Shown here piece after piece: positions 15,224 to 23,011 of a stretch of DNA of 64,000 nt (position 1 is its first letter; each line of letters opens with the position of its first letter). Origin of the DNA: an uncultured Halobacteriovorax sp. Its GTDB lineage: Bacteria; Bdellovibrionota; Bacteriovoracia; Bacteriovoracales; Bacteriovoracaceae. The position numbers and the translations under genes were made by a program. The notes under the pieces are model-generated. The model was not told the origin of the DNA and did no database searches. It saw only the letters and a list, made by a program, of their open reading frames with translations. The stretch covers positions 248,001-312,000 of the forward strand of contig CAJXVS010000002.1 in the NCBI GenBank assembly GCA_913061265.1, given 5' to 3'.

Positions 15224-15699
15224 ATAGTTATATGAAGATGAAGACTCCTGTTGGAGAGCTTACCTTAATTGGATCAGACAAAGGCCTGTCAGCCCTTCTT
15301 TGGGAAGATGATAAGCCTGATAGAGTAAGGGTTAAGGCTGAGGTTGAAGATAAGGATCATCGTGTCTTAAAAGAAGCGGAGACCGAAATCCGTGAGTATT
15401 TCTTGGGAACAAGAAAACACTTTACTATAGCTCTTGATCCCATCGGAACTGACTTTCAATTGAAGGTTTGGAATGAGCTAAAGAAGATTCCTTATGGTGA
15501 GACCATCAGTTATAAAGAGCTGGCGATAAGAATAGGTAATCCTAAAGCCTCTAGAGCAGTAGGAGGAGCTAATGGTAAGAACCCTTTATCGATCATCGTT
15601 CCTTGTCACAGAGTTATTGGAGCGTCAGGAAAGTTAACAGGTTTTGCTGGCGGCGTTGATGTAAAATCAAAATTGTTAAGCTTTGAAAAGAACGCATAA
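15220..15699 (+). CDS. ogt: Methylated-DNA--protein-cysteine methyltransferase
   Basis: This 159-residue O6-methylguanine methyltransferase has its acceptor Cys129 in IVPCHRVIG, and the recognition helix (SRAVGGANGKNPL) just ahead. It removes the methyl group from O6-methylguanine onto itself in a single turnover. The start overlaps the adaA-alkA stop by four bases. The two therefore form a compact alkylation-repair operon, with sensing, base excision and direct reversal in two genes. Confidence 0.96.
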   Translation: MNSYMKMKTPVGELTLIGSDKGLSALLWEDDKPDRVRVKAEVEDKDHRVLKEAETEIREYFLGTRKHFTIALDPIGTDFQLKVWNELKKIPYGETISYKELAIRIGNPKASRAVGGANGKNPLSIIVPCHRVIGASGKLTGFAGGVDVKSKLLSFEKNA

Positions 15700-15716
15700 A
15701 ACATTCTCTTGAGTGA

Positions 15717-15757
15717 AGTAAAGAACGTTTCGTCATCCTGGCTAATGACTCTTTACT
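15717..15757 (+). other. Inverted-repeat structure after ogt
   Basis: AGTAAAGA (15717-15724) pairs with TCTTTACT (15750-15757), with an inner GTCAT/ATGAC stem (15732-15736 and 15745-15749). There is no T-run directly after, so it may be a transcript-end structure rather than an intrinsic terminator. Confidence 0.4.
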
Positions 15758-15798
15758 CATTATTCGACTTTCGAACTACTTCTAGGTAAATTAAATAA

Positions 15799-16236
15799 AT
15801 GAAAATATTAATAAAAACATTCTTTTTCTTTTGGGAAATATTCCAAAATATATTAGGCTTTTGTTTTTTTATATCATTTTACCTAAGAAAAAAAATTAAG
15901 GTGTCTTACTTTGAAAATGAACGCTATTTTATAGAGCTTAACTCTGTCGGAGCTATTAGTTTGGGGTCTTTCGTTTTTTATACAGAAAAGGATAACTCCT
16001 ATGTTCCTGTAGGCTTAGAAAATAAGAACCACGAATATGGACATTCTATTCAATCTAAAATACTCGGACCTTTTTACTTACTTACAGTAGGTCTTCTTTC
16101 AGAATCGAGGCTTGTATATGCTTTTTTCTATAAGAGGATTAAGGGCAAGCGTTGGCCTCATTATTATGATGGTTTTCCTGAAAACTGGGCGGACAAACTT
16201 GGAAAGGTAGATAAGTCTCTCCGGCCTAAAGCATAG
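15799..16236 (+). CDS. HEYGH-motif membrane protein, unknown function
   Basis: This 145-residue protein begins with a hydrophobic helix (7-29). A small beta-rich segment leads to NHEYGHSIQSKILGPFYLL, whose HExxH (His78, Glu79, His82) is a zincin-type metal site. The C-terminus ends WPHYYDGFPENWADKLG. This layout recurs in small bacterial proteins of unknown role; a peptidase activity is possible but unproven because no third ligand can be assigned with confidence. It stands alone between ogt and the LysM gene. Confidence 0.65.
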   Translation: MKILIKTFFFFWEIFQNILGFCFFISFYLRKKIKVSYFENERYFIELNSVGAISLGSFVFYTEKDNSYVPVGLENKNHEYGHSIQSKILGPFYLLTVGLLSESRLVYAFFYKRIKGKRWPHYYDGFPENWADKLGKVDKSLRPKA

Positions 16237-16495
16237 GTGGTCTAATGGCCTTCTCACTTTCAAAGTAATTTAAGCTAGTTATATTCGGATTTTTTCAGTA
16301 ACAGTTCATATTTCTTATATTAAGGGGCTTCTTTTGGCCTGAGCTAGTGCCAATTTGAAATTTTAATGAACAATTTACAAACTATTAACAAGTTAGAGCG
16401 GCACAGATATTGTAACTATAAATAGTGGAAGCTTGCGGCAAATAACATGTATTTAGCGGGTTAGCTTAGCGAGCAACAAGTTTAACGGAGGAATA

Positions 16496-17422
16496 GTGAA
16501 GAAACTCACGCTTTTAACTTTGATTCTTTTATCAGGACAAGCCTTCTCCGAAGGTTTTGGTATTCACCAAGTTAAGGAAGGAGAAACCATCTCCTCGATC
16601 TTACATAAGCTTGGGCTGTCTCCACTTTATGGAAAAGAGGGATGGACGACAAAGATATTAGAAATTAACCGTGTCACTTTGAAAAAGTCTAAAAAGCTTG
16701 AACCGGGCGATATGCTTGTGATTCCATCGCTAAAAAAAGAAGTCGCAATGACGGACGACACTATCTCGGTTAAACGCTCTGGTATTTTAAAATCTGGCGT
16801 CTTGAGCCGAAGTAGTTCCAATAAATATGACTTTCTTATTTATACTGATATTGGAAAAAAGAACTATAAAGTGGCTGAACTCGAAGGCGTCTCTAATAAT
16901 TACAATTATGGGATCGGCTTTGAGATCATTGGTCTTAAAAAATATTCTCTTCTTAATAACGAATATACTTTAAATTATGGTGCTTACGTTAATACTCAAA
17001 GGTCAGTTAGCTTAGGGAATACTGCAAGTACTTATGCGCAGTTCTCTCCAGAGGTAAACCTTTACAGTAGTGCTCTTTTTAACGCCTCTAGTTTTTCTTT
17101 TGGTCCAACCTTAGGAGTTACTGAAGAATCCGCTGTTGATAGTGATGGAACGACTCCCTTTGTTCGCCGTGATCGAAAAGTAAATATGGGACTCACTCTT
17201 AAGTATCAAGGAATTGAGAACTTACTTATAGGCATGGGTTCTTATTATTCCGTTTATAGCAAGAACCTTAATAATTTAGAGAAAAATAGTATTCTAACTT
17301 CGTATATGTCTTCTGATCTTAATCTGATAAATGACTTTAAGGTTGGCGTTTTTGGGGAAATCGAAGCTATCGATCGCCAAGATACAGCTTACGGCCTAAG
17401 ACTAACAAAGCTTTTTAAGTAA
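16496..17422 (+). CDS. LysM-domain protein with beta-barrel-like C-terminus
   Basis: The protein has 308 residues. It starts at GTG 16496 after a good GGAGG and has a signal peptide (MKKLTLLTLILLSGQAFS). A LysM domain lies at about 22-76 (HQVKEGETISSILHKLGL to LEPGDMLVIPSL), so it binds peptidoglycan. The remaining 210 residues alternate short polar/aromatic strands and look like an outer-membrane barrel. A LysM on the periplasmic side would tie the barrel to the cell wall. The next gene, a lipoprotein, begins 10 bp later, so they probably form one operon and possibly one complex. Confidence 0.75.
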   Translation: MKKLTLLTLILLSGQAFSEGFGIHQVKEGETISSILHKLGLSPLYGKEGWTTKILEINRVTLKKSKKLEPGDMLVIPSLKKEVAMTDDTISVKRSGILKSGVLSRSSSNKYDFLIYTDIGKKNYKVAELEGVSNNYNYGIGFEIIGLKKYSLLNNEYTLNYGAYVNTQRSVSLGNTASTYAQFSPEVNLYSSALFNASSFSFGPTLGVTEESAVDSDGTTPFVRRDRKVNMGLTLKYQGIENLLIGMGSYYSVYSKNLNNLEKNSILTSYMSSDLNLINDFKVGVFGEIEAIDRQDTAYGLRLTKLFK

Positions 17423-17432
17423 AGGATTAGCT

Positions 17433-18428
17433 ATGACTTCAAAACAAATTATTACTCGATCAATGCTTTGTTTTTCTTTTCTTTTTCTTGTTTCTTGTGA
17501 AGATAAGATAATTCAAGGCGTAGCTGATGGCTCAGTAATTGGACAAGGGAATGTAGAGAGTTGCTCTGCTGGAACTCTCTTTGGCGGCGTTGATGGTGTT
17601 TCGAACATAAAAGATAGCTCTGTCGTTGTAAACTGGCAGGAAGTTCCAGGAAGCCTTGGTTACTCCGTTTTTCAAAAAACAGCTACTGATCCGTTGAAGC
17701 TGGTTAAAACTATTAGCTCCGGAAATTCTTCATATAAGGTTAGTAATCTAACTCCACTTTCTGAATATAGTTTTCTGGTTAAAAGTATTGATCAAGAAGG
17801 TCTTAATGATTGTAACAAGAAGATCAGTACGGTAACGACGCTTAATAAAGAAACATTTGAGTCATGCTTAGATATTCAAACATTTTATGGCAATACCGAA
17901 CCTTCAGGGTCCTATGAGATTGACGTTGATCTAGACGGGCCAAAAGCTCCTTTTGATGTTTATTGCGAAATGGACTTTAATGGCGGTGGCTGGACTCGTC
18001 TCTTTGTTCATAAAACGGCCGGTGGACTTTTTGCTTCAAAAAATGATGCTAAAGAAAAAAACACAAATGATATTAATGCTGATCTATATTCACAACTCAC
18101 ACATTTAAGTGACTTTAAAAGAGATAGTAAATTTGAATTCTGGCTTCATTATGATGAGTTAGATGGAAACGATGGTGGTAATAGATGGACTCAGACCTCT
18201 AATCCCATTTCAGAGAGTATTGCTGGATACACAGCGATCAATGCAGATCATACATCCAGGTTTTGGGGTGGACTCGAACCTGATACTGGTAATAATACTT
18301 TAATAGATGGTTCTGTCGGTCATAGTAACTGGTTTTATGCTATTGGATCGATTCGCTATTGGCCTGGTTCAGGGACGATCCCTGGACCTAATCCAGGGGT
18401 CAAAGAAGTGATACTTTATATTCGTTAA
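17433..18428 (+). CDS. Lipoprotein with fibronectin-III and fibrinogen-like domains
   Basis: This 331-residue protein has a lipobox LVSC (Cys22). A fibronectin type III-like module follows at about 45-135 (VVNWQEVPGSLGYSVFQK, then LTPLSEYSFLVKSID). The C-terminal fibrinogen-like domain starts SCLDIQTFYG, shows the diagnostic PFDVYCEMDFNGGGWTRLF near 167-185, and ends with SIRYW and a strand. Fibrinogen-like domains bind glycans or acetylated groups, and in bacteria occur on surface adhesins. AAAGGA precedes the ATG. It is co-transcribed with the LysM protein, so a surface recognition role is a fair inference. Confidence 0.82.
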   Translation: MTSKQIITRSMLCFSFLFLVSCEDKIIQGVADGSVIGQGNVESCSAGTLFGGVDGVSNIKDSSVVVNWQEVPGSLGYSVFQKTATDPLKLVKTISSGNSSYKVSNLTPLSEYSFLVKSIDQEGLNDCNKKISTVTTLNKETFESCLDIQTFYGNTEPSGSYEIDVDLDGPKAPFDVYCEMDFNGGGWTRLFVHKTAGGLFASKNDAKEKNTNDINADLYSQLTHLSDFKRDSKFEFWLHYDELDGNDGGNRWTQTSNPISESIAGYTAINADHTSRFWGGLEPDTGNNTLIDGSVGHSNWFYAIGSIRYWPGSGTIPGPNPGVKEVILYIR

Positions 18429-18450
18429 AAGATAGACAAGTTTAAAATTC

Positions 18451-18469
18451 GAGGTGGCATCGCCACCTC
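18451..18469 (+). terminator. Hairpin after the fibrinogen-like lipoprotein gene
   Basis: GAGGTGGC (18451-18458), loop ATC, GCCACCTC (18462-18469): a perfect 8-bp stem 22 bp after the stop. The T-run is poor, so strength is uncertain. It also serves the end of the convergent gene at 18498. Confidence 0.6.
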
Positions 18470-18497
18470 AATCTATTCTTCTGAAAATTTCTAAATC

Positions 18498-18800
18498 CTA
18501 CTGAGCGCGTTTTATTCTATAAGTAAGTGAAGCACATTTCTCATGACGAATACGCCCCTTAAGTTGCTTTCTTGTCTGCCCGTCATCAGCTGAATAAGTA
18601 TCGTTGGCTCCGCCGATGGCAGAAGTTAAATTTGTTATATTAACGTTATAACCAGCATCTTCAAGTTGCTTGATTCTTTGGTTGATTGATTTCTTTCTCG
18701 TGCTGGCCTGACCTGAATCATAAAGCTCGCAGTGGATCTCAACCTTTGAAAAAGCTGAAAGAGTGAAAAGAACTGAAAATAAGATTGTAATAAGCTTCAT
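18498..18800 (-). CDS. Small secreted protein, unknown function
   Basis: This 100-residue protein has a signal peptide (MKLITILFSVLFTLSAFS). The mature part has two Cys, one near the start (VEIHCELYDSG) and one near the end (RHEKCASLTYRIKRAQ), likely to form one disulfide. It is basic and rich in Ser/Thr/Asn. CAGGAG is seven bases before ATG 18800, which excludes the longer frame from 18854. I do not recognise a family. Confidence 0.7.
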   Translation of the reverse strand: MKLITILFSVLFTLSAFSKVEIHCELYDSGQASTRKKSINQRIKQLEDAGYNVNITNLTSAIGGANDTYSADDGQTRKQLKGRIRHEKCASLTYRIKRAQ

Positions 18801-18872
18801 GTGAATCTCCTGAAAGTGAGAATAGGATTTATCAGAAGATAGGTGAAAACTCAATAAAGATAATCGAGGTCT

Positions 18873-19388
18873 TTAAGTGATATTCTTTAGGACGGTTCCG
18901 ATGAATTCATTCTTACCAGCGAGGTACATGCCTGATTTTTCATCAAACTTCTCGTTTAAGGTGAGCTTTAGTTTTTCGTACTCTTTGGCGACTTCGAGCT
19001 CCGCATTTAAATAGTCTCTGAAGTCTAGGTGGTTCTTTACGTGATTTGAGCTCTTATCAAAGATATGGATATGAGACAGGTGAGTGACTCCATCTGGGGC
19101 CAGTCTGATGAAATAGAGTCTTTCGCTAATATCAAAGTCATCTTGCCAGATCAGTCCGGCTCGCTTGAATTCGTCTTGAAAGGCCTGAATGCCATCTAAG
19201 GTATGTACTTCTACTAGGATATCAAGGGTTGGTTTGGCCGCAATGGAGTTTATGGCCGTAGAGCCTATATGGTGAACTTCAATGAGGTTGCTTCTAAGAA
19301 GGCCCGTTAAGCCTGCTTTTTCTTTTTCAAAGTACTTCTTCCATGCGGGAGAGTAGGGAACTAGTTCGATCTTTGTCTGTTTCGTCAT
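18873..19388 (-). CDS. GrpB family protein (UPF0157, nucleotidyltransferase fold)
   Basis: This 171-residue protein starts in family style (IELVPYSPAWKKYFEKEK) and carries HHIGSTAINSIAAKPTLDIL (about 39-58). In that motif the GST and PxxDIxV residues form the nucleotidyltransferase-like core. It has typical length and ends in a helical region. GrpB proteins are widespread and their reaction is not firmly established. It lies alone on the minus strand and is divergent from the S4 protein. Confidence 0.9.
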   Translation of the reverse strand: MTKQTKIELVPYSPAWKKYFEKEKAGLTGLLRSNLIEVHHIGSTAINSIAAKPTLDILVEVHTLDGIQAFQDEFKRAGLIWQDDFDISERLYFIRLAPDGVTHLSHIHIFDKSSNHVKNHLDFRDYLNAELEVAKEYEKLKLTLNEKFDEKSGMYLAGKNEFIGTVLKNIT

Positions 19389-19491
19389 TCTGACGGTTTA
19401 GCGAATGAGAATGCTTTACGCAAGAGTAAAATAATTGTTATAGGTTAGGGAGATAAAGGCTTAGATTCTAAAGGCCTAAACAGGAATTGAT

Positions 19492-19704
19492 ATGATTGAA
19501 TTTAGTTTGAAAGGTAAGGAATTCATCTCCTTATGTGATCTTTTAAAGATCGTCGGAATCTGTGAGAGTGGCGGACAGGCCAAGGCCAAGATTGCTGAGA
19601 GCCTAGTAAAGGTTGATGGCGCTATAGAGCTTAGAAAAAGATGCAAGATTAGAGAAGGGCAGGTTGCCGAGTTAGATGATCAAAAAGTGAAAGTAACTCT
19701 TTAA
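19492..19704 (+). CDS. Small S4-domain RNA-binding protein, YbcJ-like
   Basis: The 70 residues form a single S4 domain: EFISLCDLLKIVGICESGGQ, then an AKAKIAESLVKVDG turn and RKRCKIREGQVAE. This matches the YbcJ/RNA-binding S4 family, small proteins thought to bind structured RNA or ribosomes. It stands alone with a short spacer to convergent genes. Confidence 0.88.
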   Translation: MIEFSLKGKEFISLCDLLKIVGICESGGQAKAKIAESLVKVDGAIELRKRCKIREGQVAELDDQKVKVTL

Positions 19705-19766
19705 AAAAGAGGTTTTTATGAAGATTCAAAGTGATTGCGGATGGTTCAAAGCAGAACTAGAGAACT

Positions 19767-19943
19767 TCATTCACTTGCCTTTTTTAGCTCCATAATCTCT
19801 TTATCAATCTTGTCAGCTTCAGAAGAGAGCTCACTAAATTTTTCAATGTCTCCGTTTCTTTGTGCAGCAACGGCGGCTTCCATTTTGTGACGGTAGGCAG
19901 TTTCAAGTTTTTTAATAGGGTCTTTCTTAAATAATCCAAACAT
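19767..19943 (-). CDS. DUF6435-like small protein (58 residues)
   Basis: The 58-residue frame starts MFGLFKKDPIKKLETAYRHK and ends in Glu/Lys helices (DIEKFSELSSEADKIDKEI). The MFGLFKKDP start and the two-helix pattern match the small Lacal_2735/DUF6435 family, of unknown function. GGAGG lies six bases before the ATG, inside the end of the flavin-reductase gene. The stop of that gene is only two bases upstream, so the pair is an operon. Confidence 0.82.
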   Translation of the reverse strand: MFGLFKKDPIKKLETAYRHKMEAAVAAQRNGDIEKFSELSSEADKIDKEIMELKKASE

Positions 19944-19945
19944 TA

Positions 19946-20590
19946 TTAATCCTCCAGAATACTTAATGGGCTACTAGGTTTTGCGTAGGAAAACCTGTGA
20001 AGCCTTTCAGTTTTATAATAGGTGTCTAAACCTCCAACACAAACTGTGTCTGCTTTATGAATATCAACTCTTCCATCTTCTCTATAAGATTCTTCAGGAA
20101 TATAGACATCAGTGATTCTCGTAATGATAAAATGACATCCATTCTCGGGTAGCTTCTCTTCTCGAACGAACTGGAGGGCCATCTTTATATTTGACTCGGC
20201 CACAAATGGAGCCTTGAAGTCTTCTAAAATCTCTTCAGTTAAACCACAGGCCTTAAACTCACTTATCTCTTTGGGATAACGAGCACTGGTTTGATGTGCT
20301 TTAGCCATGATACTTTGATTTACATGATTTAAGGTACAGGCTTTAGTTTCACGTAGGTTGATTAATGTATCCCGAGGGACAGAATCTGGTCTTATAATTA
20401 AACCTAGAAGGGCTGGATTAGCTCCTAGATGAAAAACAGAGCTAACTATGGATAAGTTTGAATTTCCTTCCCCATTAATTGTACCAATAAGGTTACATGG
20501 CTTAAACCCGCTAAGGGAGTTGATAAATTGAACTCTTTTACGATCTGAAAATTGACTAATTTCTTCTTCACTAATTCTAATAGTTTTCAT
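19946..20590 (-). CDS. Flavin reductase-like (FMN-binding split-barrel) protein
   Basis: This 214-residue protein has the FMN-binding split-barrel signature: KPCNLIGTINGEGNSNLSIV, then SVFHLGANPALLGLIIRPDS and DTLINLRETKACTLNHV. The conserved NLSIVSS segment lines the flavin. It probably reduces or binds FMN as a cytoplasmic oxidoreductase; the partner is unknown. It is divergent from the epimerase gene at 20702 and precedes the DUF6435 gene by two bases. Confidence 0.88.
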   Translation of the reverse strand: MKTIRISEEEISQFSDRKRVQFINSLSGFKPCNLIGTINGEGNSNLSIVSSVFHLGANPALLGLIIRPDSVPRDTLINLRETKACTLNHVNQSIMAKAHQTSARYPKEISEFKACGLTEEILEDFKAPFVAESNIKMALQFVREEKLPENGCHFIITRITDVYIPEESYREDGRVDIHKADTVCVGGLDTYYKTERLHRFSYAKPSSPLSILED

Positions 20591-20701
20591 GATATCCTCT
20601 TAACGATAATAACAGAGTAATAGTTTGAAACAATAGACAGATCTTAGACGCTAAATGTTGCAGAGATTAAGTGTAGCATTCATCGAAGGGAAAACCTAAG
20701 T

Positions 20702-22045
20702 ATGACAAATATAACTATCGCCGGCGCTTCAGGGTATGTTGGAAGGCATTTACTTAAGAAAATGGGGCCCGATCTGAATATAAGAGGCTTAAGCAGAGGA
20801 AGTAAAAAAGCTGAACAAGATAATCTGACTTGGGTGAAGACTGACCTCTTTTCCTTTAAAAGTACGGAGGAGTCATTAGCCGGAACAGATATAGCCATTT
20901 ATTTAGTGCATTCCATGATGCCTTCAACGCGTTTATTTCAAGGAGATTTCCAAGATGCCGATTTACTAATCGCTGATAACTTTGCAAGGGCCTGTAAAAG
21001 AGCGGGAGTAAAACAAATTATTTATTTGGGAGGCTTATTACCTGAAGTAAATGTAAGCAAGCACTTGATGAGCCGCTTAGAAGTTGAAAAAGTCCTAAAA
21101 GCAACTGAAATACCTTTAACTATTTTAAGAGCTGGTATGATCGTTGGTGATGGAGGCTCTTCCTTTGAAATTCTCAAAAACTTGGTCTTTAACTTGCCAG
21201 GGATGATCTTACCAAAGTGGACGAAAAGTAGGACTCAGGCTTTTTTTATTGATGATCTGGTGGACATCATTGTAGCCAGTATTGAAAATAGCGATTTTGA
21301 GAATAAAACGATAGATGTTGTAAACGGAGAGTCTCTTACTTACAAAGATCTCATTCTCGAAACAACAAACTATTTTGATAAAAAGAAGATTCTCATCTCA
21401 ATGCCTATTAACTCAACAGCTTTTTCAAAGCTCTGGGTGAAAATCTTTGGTGAAACTGATTACGAGCTAGTTTCTCCCCTTATTGATAGTCTTACTTGTG
21501 ACTTGCCATTTCCAGAAGTTAGCCCCTTGATAAAGCCTTATATTAAGTATCGAACCTATAGAGACATGCTTAAAAATATTTCTACGAAAAAAAATGCAAG
21601 AAAAAAGAATAAAGAAGTTTTTACGGACAATACAGTAAGGTCTATTCAACGACTGGAAAACACTCAAAATAAATCTAGTAAGAATATAAGTGATTCCTAT
21701 ATGAGCTGGTTACCTCGGTATATGAAGTCCTTGATAGTGGCTCGAAATGAAGGAAAGCTGATTTCTTTTTATGCTTTTGGAATATCAATACCTCTTTTAA
21801 AACTTGAACATATTGAAGATAATTCAAATTTAGATCGAGAAAAATTTCATATTATAGGAGGTCTTTTATCTCATACCTCTAACACTGGCTGGCTAGAATT
21901 TAGAAGGGTCGCCAATGGCGAATTCACTCTCGCTTCGATCAATGAGTTTGTTCCATCTCTACCCTGGTATATATATAAGTATACTCAGGCACCTATCCAT
22001 GCCCACGTAATGAGATCTTTTGGGTTCTATCTGAATAAAAAATAA
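20702..22045 (+). CDS. Atypical SDR (NAD(P)-binding, NmrA/epimerase-like) with a C-terminal domain
   Basis: The protein has 447 residues. Residues 1-220 are an extended/atypical SDR with GASGYVGRHLL at the N-terminus, but the YxxxK pair is not clear. A DUF2867-like C-terminal region (about 300-447) includes GWLEFRRVANGEFTLASINE and PWYIYKYTQAPIHAHVM. The SDR plus lipid-binding-like C-terminus occurs in proteins thought to act on membrane quinones or lipids. No Shine-Dalgarno is obvious. Neighbours (alpha/beta-hydrolase, DUF2878-SDR, chalcone-isomerase-like, lipocalin) point to lipid chemistry. Confidence 0.75.
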   Translation: MTNITIAGASGYVGRHLLKKMGPDLNIRGLSRGSKKAEQDNLTWVKTDLFSFKSTEESLAGTDIAIYLVHSMMPSTRLFQGDFQDADLLIADNFARACKRAGVKQIIYLGGLLPEVNVSKHLMSRLEVEKVLKATEIPLTILRAGMIVGDGGSSFEILKNLVFNLPGMILPKWTKSRTQAFFIDDLVDIIVASIENSDFENKTIDVVNGESLTYKDLILETTNYFDKKKILISMPINSTAFSKLWVKIFGETDYELVSPLIDSLTCDLPFPEVSPLIKPYIKYRTYRDMLKNISTKKNARKKNKEVFTDNTVRSIQRLENTQNKSSKNISDSYMSWLPRYMKSLIVARNEGKLISFYAFGISIPLLKLEHIEDNSNLDREKFHIIGGLLSHTSNTGWLEFRRVANGEFTLASINEFVPSLPWYIYKYTQAPIHAHVMRSFGFYLNKK

Positions 22046-22117
22046 ATGATGATATAAAAAACATTCGTCTAGGATCTGTCTAATGATGTCTAAGTTCTAG
22101 GTATGTTAGAAGCTCCT

Positions 22118-23011
22118 ATGAAAATCTTGATCTTAATAGCCTTTATCTGCCCTTTCTCCTTAGCATTTGGTGCTGATTTTTACTCTAATTCTTTGAATGA
22201 CTATAACATTCTTAGCAAAGCTACTTGGAAGCCTATCAAGGTGAAGAGGAATTATATTCAATACGAATTGGCGAAAAATATCTCAGAGGGACCAAGGAAA
22301 TTAGAATTTAACTATACTTTTTATAGGGCTCGTAAAAAAAGACAAGGAGAATTGCTCATTCTATTTCCTACCATTTCAGGAGTGACAGTCCTTGAGAAGA
22401 CTTTGGCTAAGTACTTCTCAAATAGAGGGGTTGACGTCGTAATTCCCGTTTCGATGGTTAGAGACTTTAAGTTTAACTCCGATACAGTAAAGGCCATGGA
22501 TGAGGGGTTTTGGAGGTCTATTATACAAACGAGCTCCGTCCTAAAAGATTTGAGAAGAGTCCGTGATTATAAAAAGACTTATGTTATGGGAGGAAGTCAG
22601 GGGGGTACCCGAGCTGCTATGATCCTTGGGCGTGGTCTAAATATTGATAAAGCTTATACTTTTGTAGCTGGAGGAGATTTTGCCAAAATCTTTGCACAAA
22701 GTAAGGTCCAAAAAGTTAAAGATTTAAGGACAAATCATATGAACGCCTTAGGGTTAAGGTCAGCTGAGCTATACGAGAACTACTTGCGCGAAAACATTAA
22801 GTTTCATCCAGAAGAAAATTGCTCCAGAAGGAAATCGAAACTGAAAATGCTTATTGCTACAAGAGACTCTTCAGTGCCTACCGCTACTCAGGTCTCCTTA
22901 TGGAAGGGCTGTGGTTATCCAGAGAGGCAGAGTATCGAGACTGGGCATGTTTTGGGCGTACTTAGTATGTGGTGGTATAGAAAAAAAGCCTTAGAATACT
23001 TTAGACTTTAA
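22118..23011 (+). CDS. Secreted alpha/beta-hydrolase
   Basis: The protein has 297 residues with a signal peptide (MKILILIAFICPFSLAFGAD). The alpha/beta-hydrolase core has an ISGVTVLEKTLAKYFSNRG oxyanion region, a nucleophile elbow GGSQGG, and C-terminal Asp/His positions (ATRDSSVPTATQ and IETGHVLGVL). It probably hydrolyses an ester in the periplasm. ATG 22118 is preferred because the signal peptide starts there; ATG 22103 adds five residues. Its 3' end overlaps the convergent DUF2878-SDR gene by 21 bp. Confidence 0.8.
   Translation: MKILILIAFICPFSLAFGADFYSNSLNDYNILSKATWKPIKVKRNYIQYELAKNISEGPRKLEFNYTFYRARKKRQGELLILFPTISGVTVLEKTLAKYFSNRGVDVVIPVSMVRDFKFNSDTVKAMDEGFWRSIIQTSSVLKDLRRVRDYKKTYVMGGSQGGTRAAMILGRGLNIDKAYTFVAGGDFAKIFAQSKVQKVKDLRTNHMNALGLRSAELYENYLRENIKFHPEENCSRRKSKLKMLIATRDSSVPTATQVSLWKGCGYPERQSIETGHVLGVLSMWWYRKKALEYFRL

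Noticed and set aside
18451-18469. Hairpin GAGGTGGC-ATC-GCCACCTC as a fourth ssrA-like repeat
   Set aside because: It shares CCACCTC with R1-R3 but has none of the CTGTAGTTAC arm and sits just after a gene end; an ordinary terminator-type hairpin explains it.
19718-19795. 25-residue frame MKIQSDCGWFKAELENFIHL on the plus strand
   Set aside because: It overlaps the end of the DUF6435-like gene on the opposite strand, has no family likeness and only a weak start.
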